From Caulobacterales bacterium RIFCSPHIGHO2_01_FULL_70_19 (GTDB lineage: Bacteria; Pseudomonadota; Alphaproteobacteria; Caulobacterales; Caulobacteraceae): a stretch of DNA of 64,000 bases. Both the position numbers and the translations under genes were made by a program. The number at the start of each line of letters is the position of its first letter. Positions within the stretch are counted from its first letter, which is position 1. The stretch lies in NCBI GenBank assembly GCA_001794825.1, contig MGLK01000023.1:44599-108598 (forward strand), in the 5' to 3' direction. Below, in pieces: positions 56,809 to 64,000 of this stretch. The notes beneath the pieces are model-generated. The model ran no database searches and was not told the origin of the DNA. It was given only the letters and a program-made list of their open reading frames with translations.

Positions 56809-57764
56809 AGGCCGCCGAGGAACTCCAGCAGGGTCCGGTTCACCTCGTCCGGCCGCTCCTGCTGGATCCAGTGGCCGGCGCCGGGCAGGACGCGCTGGAC
56901 GCGCAGGTCGGGGATCCAGTCCCTCATCGCCGCCTCATGCGGGCCGGCGTAATAGCGAACGGGGTCGCGCTCGCCGACCATGAAGGCGGCCGGAACGCGG
57001 ATGCGGGCGTCCTGCAGGAAGGCGGTCTGGGCCCAGTTCAGGTCGAGGCAGCGGTACCAGTCGAGCGGGGCGCGGAAGCCGCCGGCGGAGAAGGCGGCGA
57101 CGTACTCGTCGAAATGGGGTTCGCTCATCCACGGCGGCAGGGCGGCGTCGTCCGCGATGGACTCCGTCAGGCCGACGCCTTCAGGGAGGAAGCCGGTGGA
57201 CTGGCGGCCGACGGGGGTCGCGCCGTCGTAGGCGTGGAACATCTTGCGCAGGGCGGTCGCGGGGTCGGCGTCGAACGCCGCGTGGGCGTCGTCGGCCTGG
57301 AAGCGGCTGATGTAGAGGTCGCCGAGGCCGGCCCGCTTCGACACCGCCGCCATGGCGGCGGTCGGCGGCCCCTTCGGCCGGCGCGGCTGGAACGGCACGG
57401 ACAGGCCGGCGACGGCGGTGAACAGGTCCGGCCGCGTCAGGGCGCAGTGCCACGCGACCGCCGCGCCCCAGTCGTGGCCGACGACGACGCAGCGCTCTTC
57501 GCCAAGCGCCCGCGCCAGGTCGACCATGTCGCCGACGAGGTGAAGGATCGAATAGCTGTCGCGATCGGCCGGCTTGTCCGTTCCGCCGTAGCCGCGCATG
57601 TCGGGAGCGACGGCGCGAAAGCCGGCGACGGCGAGGGCGTCGACCTGGGCGCGCCAGCTGATCGACAGTTCCGGGAAGCCGTGAACCAGCAGCACCAGCG
57701 GGCCGGAGCCGGACTCGAGGATCTGCTGGGTCAGGCGGTCGGTCTGGACGTGGCGGGTTCGCAT
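56805..57764 (-). CDS. alpha/beta fold hydrolase (epoxide hydrolase-like)
   Basis: [47 protein letters not shown]. Confidence 0.93.
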   Translation of the reverse strand: MRTRHVQTDRLTQQILESGSGPLVLLVHGFPELSISWRAQVDALAVAGFRAVAPDMRGYGGTDKPADRDSYSILHLVGDMVDLARALGEERCVVVGHDWGAAVAWHCALTRPDLFTAVAGLSVPFQPRRPKGPPTAAMAAVSKRAGLGDLYISRFQADDAHAAFDADPATALRKMFHAYDGATPVGRQSTGFLPEGVGLTESIADDAALPPWMSEPHFDEYVAAFSAGGFRAPLDWYRCLDLNWAQTAFLQDARIRVPAAFMVGERDPVRYYAGPHEAAMRDWIPDLRVQRVLPGAGHWIQQERPDEVNRTLLEFLGGL

Positions 57765-57801
57765 GGCGTCACCCGACCACCGGCGACGCCCGCTGGCAAG
57801 C

Positions 57802-58443
57802 CTACAGCGTCACGCCGGTGGTGCGCATGATCTCGGCCCGCAGCTCGGGCAGGCCTTCGCCCTTCTCGGCCGAGGTCAGGGCGACGGCGGGATAGGCGGC
57901 GGGGCGCTTGGCGATGGCCTTGAGGGTGGCGGCGGCCATCTTCTCGCCCTCGCCCTTCTTGAGCTTGTCGGCCTTGGTCAGGACGATCTGGTAGCTGACG
58001 GCGGCGAGGTCGAGCGCGTCGAGCGCCTCGTCGTCGACCTTCTTCAGGCCGTGGCGGGCGTCTATCAGCAGATAGACCCGCTTCAGGGTGACGCGGCCGC
58101 GCAGGTAGTCGCGCCCGAGGTCCTGGAACTTCCTCACCGTCGTCTTCGACGCCTTGGCGAAGCCGTAGCCCGGCAGGTCGACCAGCCGCAGCTTTCCGTC
58201 GAGGTCGAAGAAGTTGACCTCCCGGGTGCGCCCCGGCTCGTTGGAGGCGCGGGCCAGCTTGGACATGCCGACGAGGCCGTTGATCAGGCTGGACTTGCCG
58301 ACGTTCGAGCGGCCGGCGAAGGCGACCTCGGGCAGGTCCGGCTCCGGCAGCTGCTCGATCTTGGCGCACCCCATGACGAAGGTCGCCGGCCGCGCGAACA
58401 GGACGCGGGCCTGCTCCAGCTCCTCGGGGGTGAAGTCCTCCAC
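57802..58443 (-). CDS. engB: ribosome biogenesis GTP-binding protein YihA/YsxC
   Basis: [40 protein letters not shown]. Confidence 0.96.
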   Translation of the reverse strand: MEDFTPEELEQARVLFARPATFVMGCAKIEQLPEPDLPEVAFAGRSNVGKSSLINGLVGMSKLARASNEPGRTREVNFFDLDGKLRLVDLPGYGFAKASKTTVRKFQDLGRDYLRGRVTLKRVYLLIDARHGLKKVDDEALDALDLAAVSYQIVLTKADKLKKGEGEKMAAATLKAIAKRPAAYPAVALTSAEKGEGLPELRAEIMRTTGVTL

Positions 58444-58444
58444 C

Positions 58445-60241
58445 CTAGGCCTTCGCCTTCTTGAGCCGCGCGAAGAAGGTGTCGATCGGATTGTCGGCCT
58501 TCAGGCGGTGCATGATCACGTACTGCTGCACGATGGTCAGGACGTTGGACCAGCCCCAGTAGAGCAGCAGGCCGGCCGGGAAGGTGGCCATGATGAAGGT
58601 GAAGACGATCGGCATCAGCTGGAACAGGCGCCGCTGCATCGGGTCGGGCGCCGGCGGGCTCATGGCCATCTGCAGCCACATGGTCAGGCCGTAGACGATC
58701 GCCAGGATGCTGAGCGAGAAGGTCCCGGTCAGGTGCGGCCCGAGCAGCGGCACGGTGGCCGGGTCCCAGGGGATCAGGCCCCACAGGTTCCAGATGGTGG
58801 TCGGGTCCTTGGCCGACAGGTCCTGCAGCCAGCCGAAGAAGGGCGCGTGACGCATCTCGATGGTCACGAACAGCATCTTGTAGACGGCGTAGAAGACCGG
58901 GATCTGGAGCAGCAGCGGAAGGCAGCCGGCCAGCGGGTTGATCTTCTCCTTCTGGTACAGCGCCATCAGCTCCTGCTGCTGCTTGGGCGCGTCGTCCGGG
59001 TACTTCTTCTTGATCTCCTCCATCTTCGGCTGGAGGTTCCGCATCTTCGACATGCTCTCGTAGGCCTTGTTGGCCAGCGGGAACATGACCAGGCGGACGA
59101 CCAGGGTCAGGGCCAGGATGGCGAGGCCGAAGTTGCCGAGGATGCCGTAGAAGAACTCGATGATGATGAAGATCGGCCGGGTCAGGAAGAACAGGAAGCC
59201 CCAGTCGATGGCGTAGATGAAGCGCGGCAGCTCGAGCGACTTCTCGTAGGCGGCCAGCACCTCGTTGCGCTTGGCGCCGGCGAACAGACGGGTGGTCTCG
59301 GTGACCTGACGGTTGGGCGCGATGGTGTGGGCCTCGCCCAGCATGGTCGCCGAGTGGGTGGCCGAGTCGCGCTGCTCGCCCGAGACGCGGAAGGCGGCCT
59401 CGATGCGTTCGTCCTGCGGGGGGATCAGGGCCGACATCCAGTACTTGTCGGTGATGCCCAGCCAGCCGCCCGTCGACTCGTGCTCCTGCACGGGCTTCTT
59501 GATCCAGCCGCCGTACTTGAGCTGCTCGGTGGTGTAGCGCTCGCCGTCGCCGAAGGTCCCGATGGCGCCTTCGTGGAGGATCTGGTTGCGGCCGAGCTCG
59601 TCGGACACGCCCTGGCGCTCGACGCGACCCCAGGGGGCCAGGGTGACCGGCTGGGCGGAGAAGTTGGCGACCGTGTCGGTCACCGTGAACATGTAGCTGT
59701 CGTCAACGGCGATGCGGCGGGTGAAACGCAGACCGGCGCCGTTGTCCCAGACCAGGGTGACCGGGGTGGTCGGGGTCAGGGTCGAGCCCTCGGTCAGGCG
59801 CCAGGGCGTGTCCTTGCCCGGGACGCCGCCGGGAATGTTGGGACCGCTCCAGCCGAACAGGGCCTGGTAGGCGTGGCGCATGCCCTCGGGACGGAACAGC
59901 TCGACCGCCGGGGAGTCGGCGTCGAGGCGCTCGCGGTAGTCGGTCAGGAACAGGTCGTCGATGCGCGCGCCGGTCAGCGACAGCGAGCCGCGCAGTTTCG
60001 GCGTCTCGATCGGCACCCGGACCGAGGTGGCCATGGCCGCGGTGCGGTCGGTGGTGAAGATGGCGGCGCTGGGCGACGGGGTGGTGATCGGGCTTTCCGT
60101 CGTCTGCTCGGCCGCGGCCTGCTGGGCGGCGCGCCGCTTCTCCGCCTGCGGCTGCATGACGAAGTAGCTGTAGCCGAGCAGCATGATCGCCGCGATCACG
60201 ACGAAGAGGATCGTGTTGCGGCTGTTGTCGTGAGGGGGCAT
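58445..60241 (-). CDS. yidC: membrane protein insertase YidC
   Basis: 598 aa; [20 protein letters not shown]-terminus, [21 protein letters not shown]. Confidence 0.97.
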   Translation of the reverse strand: MPPHDNSRNTILFVVIAAIMLLGYSYFVMQPQAEKRRAAQQAAAEQTTESPITTPSPSAAIFTTDRTAAMATSVRVPIETPKLRGSLSLTGARIDDLFLTDYRERLDADSPAVELFRPEGMRHAYQALFGWSGPNIPGGVPGKDTPWRLTEGSTLTPTTPVTLVWDNGAGLRFTRRIAVDDSYMFTVTDTVANFSAQPVTLAPWGRVERQGVSDELGRNQILHEGAIGTFGDGERYTTEQLKYGGWIKKPVQEHESTGGWLGITDKYWMSALIPPQDERIEAAFRVSGEQRDSATHSATMLGEAHTIAPNRQVTETTRLFAGAKRNEVLAAYEKSLELPRFIYAIDWGFLFFLTRPIFIIIEFFYGILGNFGLAILALTLVVRLVMFPLANKAYESMSKMRNLQPKMEEIKKKYPDDAPKQQQELMALYQKEKINPLAGCLPLLLQIPVFYAVYKMLFVTIEMRHAPFFGWLQDLSAKDPTTIWNLWGLIPWDPATVPLLGPHLTGTFSLSILAIVYGLTMWLQMAMSPPAPDPMQRRLFQLMPIVFTFIMATFPAGLLLYWGWSNVLTIVQQYVIMHRLKADNPIDTFFARLKKAKA

Positions 60242-60245
60242 GGAG

Positions 60246-60656
60246 TCAGGAATCCTGGCCGGCGGACGTGGGCGGGCGAGACGATGGAGGCGCGTCTTCG
60301 GGCGCCGTTCGCGGGGTCGCGAGCCTTGTAAGCGCCGATTTCACGTCGTCAAGCAAACGCTCCCACGGCCGATCCGCCGTGCCCATGCGGGCGATGAGAA
60401 CGTAGTCGCTGCCGGGGACGCCGTGGAGGGGAACCAGCGCCCGCGCGGCCTCGCGCAGGCGGCGCTTGGCGCGGTTGCGGATCACGGCGCCGCCGATCTT
60501 GCGGGTGGCGGTGAAGCCGACCCGGATGACGGGATCGCCGTCGCCGCGGTCGAGGCGCTGCACGACCACGGCGCCGCGGGCCTGGGAAACGCCTTTCGCG
60601 GCCGCCAGGAACTGGGGCCGCGACTTCAGGCGCTGGATTGCGGGAACTTGATCCAT
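60246..60656 (-). CDS. rnpA: ribonuclease P protein component
   Basis: [22 protein letters not shown]..., [28 protein letters not shown]; start at 60656. Confidence 0.95.
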   Translation of the reverse strand: MDQVPAIQRLKSRPQFLAAAKGVSQARGAVVVQRLDRGDGDPVIRVGFTATRKIGGAVIRNRAKRRLREAARALVPLHGVPGSDYVLIARMGTADRPWERLLDDVKSALTRLATPRTAPEDAPPSSRPPTSAGQDS

Positions 60657-60657
60657 A

Positions 60658-60780
60658 GTCCTCCCCCATCGGGGGAGGGGGACCGCGAAGCGGTGGAGGG
60701 GTAAACCGTCCACCGGCGTTCGGGCCATGCCCCCTCCACCATCCTTCGGATGGTCCCCCTCCCCGGAAGGGGAGGAACGG
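60658..60780. repeat. multi-hairpin GC-rich palindromic repeat between rpmH and rnpA
   Basis: CCTCCCCCATCGGGGGAGG, ACCGCgaaGCGGT, ACCATCCttcGGATGGT, CCTCCCCGGAAGGGGAGG. Confidence 0.75.
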
Positions 60781-60786
60781 AAGGGA

Positions 60787-60921
60787 TCAGGCCGTCAGGC
60801 GCTTGCGGCCCTTGGCGCGGCGGCGGGCGACGATCTTCTGACCGTTCTTGGTGGCCATCCGCGAACGGAAGCCGTGACGGCGCTTGCGCACGAGTCGCGA
60901 CGGCTGATAGGTCCGCTTCAC
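60787..60921 (-). CDS. rpmH: 50S ribosomal protein L34 (GTG start)
   Basis: Reverse translation (V/M)[43 protein letters not shown]; not in the supplied ORF track. Confidence 0.97.
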   Translation of the reverse strand: MKRTYQPSRLVRKRRHGFRSRMATKNGQKIVARRRAKGRKRLTA

Positions 60922-61037
60922 GGTCGGCTCCTCACTCTTGTGGTCTTACGGGCGACGGAAACGCGTCCGCCGCAGGAAGGGCGGGCGTATAAGGGGACCA
61001 GCCGGCCGAGTCAACGCCGGCGGGCCGCGGAGAGAGA

Positions 61038-61760
61038 ATGGACCGTCTGAAGCGTTTCCTGCCCCTGATCGTGCTGGGCGGCGTCGTCGCCCTGATCTTC
61101 GGCATGGGCTGGAACCGCTATCTGTCCCTCGACACCCTGCGCGAGCACGGCCAGGCGCTGCGGACCTATACCGCCGAAAACTACCTTCTGAGCCTGCTGA
61201 TCCTGATGGCCGTGTTCGCGGCCCTGACGGCCAGCGTGGTGCCGGGCGTGTTCTTCGTGACCATCACCGCCGGCTACCTGTTCGGGCCGTGGGTCGGCGG
61301 CCTGTCCACCTCGATCGCGGCGACGGTCGGGGCGCTGACCATCTACGGCGTGACGCGCACGGCGCTGGGGCGGAGTCTGCGCGAGCGCGTGGAGCGGGAC
61401 CAGGGCCTGATGCAGGCGGTCTGCTCGGCCATCGACCGCGACACCTTCTGGTACGTGCTCGGCTCCCGGCTGGCGGTGGTGGTGCCGTTCCACATGATCA
61501 ATGTCGCGGCGGGGCTGATGGCCGTGAAGCTGCGGCCGTACACGCTGGCGACGGTGATCGGGCTGCTGCCGGCGCACACCATCTACTGCTGGATCGGGGC
61601 GCGGCTGAACGTGCTTCTCGCGGAAGACCCGGACCCGGACTTCCAGGCGCTGTTCGCGCGCTTCTGGGCCCCAATGGCGGGGGTGTTCGTGCTGGCGGTG
61701 GTGCTGCCTTTCGCGTTGAAAGCCGTCCAGAAGACCCTGGCGCGGAGGCGGGCGGCGTGA
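61038..61760 (+). CDS. TVP38/TMEM64 (DedA-like) family membrane protein
   Basis: ASVVPGVFFVTITAGYLFGPWVGGLSTSIAATVGALTIYGVTRTALG. Confidence 0.9.
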   Translation: MDRLKRFLPLIVLGGVVALIFGMGWNRYLSLDTLREHGQALRTYTAENYLLSLLILMAVFAALTASVVPGVFFVTITAGYLFGPWVGGLSTSIAATVGALTIYGVTRTALGRSLRERVERDQGLMQAVCSAIDRDTFWYVLGSRLAVVVPFHMINVAAGLMAVKLRPYTLATVIGLLPAHTIYCWIGARLNVLLAEDPDPDFQALFARFWAPMAGVFVLAVVLPFALKAVQKTLARRRAA

Positions 61761-61800
61761 CCGGCGCAGCTTTCGGCCCGAGCTTTGCGTTGGGGACCGC

Positions 61801-63258
61801 ATGACCGGTGCGCGGGCCCTGCTGAGCGATCTGAGACGACGCCTTGGCGCGCCCGCGGACTGGCGCGAGCGGCTTGGCTTCCATGCTCCCGACGCGCTGG
61901 CGTGGCGGCTGCTGCTGCTGACCTTCGCCTTCACCGCCGTGGTCGAGGTGCTGATCGTCGCCCCCAGCGCGGCCAGCTTCCACGAGCGGTGGCTGCTGGA
62001 CCGGCTCCAGTCGGCGGAGCTGGCCTCCGTCGGGGTCGAAGCCCTGCCCTACTCCGCCGTCGAGGACGACACGGCCAACCAGCTGCTCGCCATCGGCGGG
62101 GTGCAGGCGGTGGTGGTCGGCGACCAGGGCGTACGGCGGCTGCTGCTGCAGGCGCCCAACCTGCCGCGCACCCCGGAGCTGATCGACCTGCGGCGGGACC
62201 GCCCGGTGACGCGGCTGATCGACCCGTGGCGCACCCTGTTCGGCCATCCGGACCGCTCGATCCGGGTGCAGGCCCGGCCGCGCTACCGGTCCGGCGACTT
62301 CATCGAGATCCTGGCCCCGGCCGAACCGCTGAAGCAGGAGTTGCGCGCCTTTCTGCTGAACAGCCTGCTGACCTCGCTGCTGATCTCCTTGGTGGCGGGG
62401 GGACTGCTCTACGCCGGCCTGGCCGTGCTGGTGCTGCAGCCGCTGCGGCGGGTGACGCGCTCGATCGAACGTTTCGCCCGCGATCCCGAGGCGGCCGGCG
62501 ATCCGCCCAGCGAGCGGCACGACGAGATCGGCCGGGTCGAGCGCGAGCTGTCGCGCATGCAGGAGGAGGTGCGCCAGTCGCTGCGGTCGCGGGCGCGGCT
62601 GGTGGCGCTGGGCGAAGCGGTGGCCAAGATCAACCACGACCTGCGCAACATGCTGACCTCGGCCCAGATGGCGTCGGAGCGTCTGGCGGCCTCGCCGGAC
62701 CCGCAGGTGGCCAAGGCCCTCCCGCGGCTGGAGCGGGCGCTGGGGCGGGCCGCGGCCCTGTCGCGCAACGTGCTGGAGTACGGCCGCAGCGAGGAGCCCC
62801 CGCCGCAGAAGGCGAGGCTGCCGCTGGCGGCGGCGGTGACGGCGGCGGCGGAGGACGCCGGCCTGTCCCCCGAAGGGGTGCGGCTGGTGAAGAGCCTGCC
62901 CGCCCGCTGCACGGTCAGCGCGGATCCCGAGCAGCTGCACCGGATCCTGGTCAACCTGATGCGCAACGCCCGGCAGGCGATCGAGGGGGATGAGGCGCGG
63001 GCGGGACGGGGGACGGTGCGGGTCGAGGCCGACGTGCACGACACGGAGTGCGTGATCCGGATCGCCGACGACGGCCCGGGCATTCCGCCGCGGCTTTCGG
63101 ACCGACTGTTTGAGGCCTTCGTGAGCGGTCGGGCGTCCGGCGGGAGCGGCCTGGGCTTGACCATATCGCGGGAGCTGGCCGAGCTTAACGGCGGCTCCCT
63201 CACCCTGTTGGAGACCGGTCCCGACGGGACGGTGTTCGAGTTGAGGTTGCCGAACTGA
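61801..63258 (+). CDS. sensor histidine kinase
   Basis: VAKINHDLRNMLTSAQMASERL H-box, NLMRNARQAIEG N-box, IADDGPGIPPRL and GGSGLGLTISRELAELNGG. Confidence 0.95.
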   Translation: MTGARALLSDLRRRLGAPADWRERLGFHAPDALAWRLLLLTFAFTAVVEVLIVAPSAASFHERWLLDRLQSAELASVGVEALPYSAVEDDTANQLLAIGGVQAVVVGDQGVRRLLLQAPNLPRTPELIDLRRDRPVTRLIDPWRTLFGHPDRSIRVQARPRYRSGDFIEILAPAEPLKQELRAFLLNSLLTSLLISLVAGGLLYAGLAVLVLQPLRRVTRSIERFARDPEAAGDPPSERHDEIGRVERELSRMQEEVRQSLRSRARLVALGEAVAKINHDLRNMLTSAQMASERLAASPDPQVAKALPRLERALGRAAALSRNVLEYGRSEEPPPQKARLPLAAAVTAAAEDAGLSPEGVRLVKSLPARCTVSADPEQLHRILVNLMRNARQAIEGDEARAGRGTVRVEADVHDTECVIRIADDGPGIPPRLSDRLFEAFVSGRASGGSGLGLTISRELAELNGGSLTLLETGPDGTVFELRLPN

Positions 63259-63334
63259 CTGCGCCGGAACGGCGTTATCAGGGATCGGAGTCCGCTGAAC
63301 GGCCCTCGGGCCAGCCCGACTGGAGGAGAAGCCC

Positions 63335-63775
63335 ATGCATCGCATCATCCTGACCGGCGTCGCCGCCCTGGCCGTCGCCGCCCCCGCCCTCGCCGGGACG
63401 CCGCAGGCGGTTCCGGGGTCCGAGGAATGGCTGCGCATGCGCGGCGAAACCTACCACCGCGCGCCGGACGCCGAACAGGATCCGGCCGAAGTCGATGCGA
63501 CCGCGCGGCTGAACGCCGAGATCGCCGCCCGCAACGAGGCGGCGGCGCAGACGGAGGCCGAGGCGCAGGCGGCCTGGGAGGCGGAGCAGGCCAAGTGGCG
63601 GGCGGAAGCGGCGGCGGCCGAGACGGCCCGCGTCCAGTGGGAAGCCGACGCCGCGGCGGCGGAGGCCGCGCGGGCGCAGTACGAGCGGGACCGGGCGGCG
63701 TGGGAGGCGGAGATGGCGCGCTGCCGGGCCAGCGGCCGCCGCTGCGTGAGCGCCCCTCCGGCGACGCCCTGGTAG
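63335..63775 (+). CDS. secreted Ala/Glu-rich coiled-coil protein
   Basis: MHRIILTGVAALAVAAPALAG signal peptide then heptad-like AAxWExE repeats. Confidence 0.75.
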   Translation: MHRIILTGVAALAVAAPALAGTPQAVPGSEEWLRMRGETYHRAPDAEQDPAEVDATARLNAEIAARNEAAAQTEAEAQAAWEAEQAKWRAEAAAAETARVQWEADAAAAEAARAQYERDRAAWEAEMARCRASGRRCVSAPPATPW

Positions 63776-63797
63776 GCCGGCCGTGGCGCGGCGGAGG

Positions 63798-64000
63798 TCA
63801 GCCCTCCGCCGGCGCCTCTTCCTTGCGACGCTTCATCAGGGCGTCGAAGCTGCCCCAGACGCCTTCGGGACCGTGCCAGGAGCCGCGCGTGGCGGCCTTG
63901 GAGTATTCGGTGGCGCGGGCCTCGAAGAAGTTGGCGTGCTCGACGCCGGACAGCAGGGCCTGCAGCCACGGGAGGGGATTTTCCTTGATCCCGTAGACTT
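63798..64000 (-). CDS. nrdB: ribonucleotide-diphosphate reductase subunit beta (C-terminal part; start beyond window)
   Basis: Reverse translation KVYGIKENPLPWLQALLSGVEHANFFEARATEYSKAATRGSWHGPEGVWGSFDALMKRRKEEAPAEG*. Confidence 0.85.
   Translation of the reverse strand, partial: VYGIKENPLPWLQALLSGVEHANFFEARATEYSKAATRGSWHGPEGVWGSFDALMKRRKEEAPAEG

Noticed and set aside
58214-60331. 705-aa plus-strand ORF antisense to yidC
   Set aside because: Shadow frame; yidC is unambiguous on the minus strand

Overview
64 kb of a high-GC alphaproteobacterial chromosome. Gene content and repeat style suggest Caulobacterales, probably Brevundimonas-like; this is inferred from the sequence without any search. 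Most of the window is ordinary metabolism: acyl-CoA dehydrogenases, an M16 peptidase, ribokinase, nucleoside hydrolase, a TPP riboswitch with thiC, putA, HMG-CoA lyase, glycosyltransferases, phaR, pstS, a branched-chain 2-oxoacid dehydrogenase operon with a divergent Lrp regulator, and the engB-yidC-rnpA-rpmH cluster. No CRISPR array, prophage, rRNA or tRNA was recognised. The least ordinary part is about 23.85-29.36 kb. It holds a lower-GC, singleton P-loop ATPase gene whose C-terminus continues in the -1 frame, several palindromic or inverted-repeat elements, a duplicated 3' end of a DsbA-family gene, and two tandem paralogous 63-64 aa proteins. Other points of interest are palindromic repeats translated in frame inside the E2 linkers, a candidate structured leader RNA with mutually exclusive stems at 18.94-19.11 kb, a TIMP/NTR-like secreted protein, and several candidate operator palindromes.
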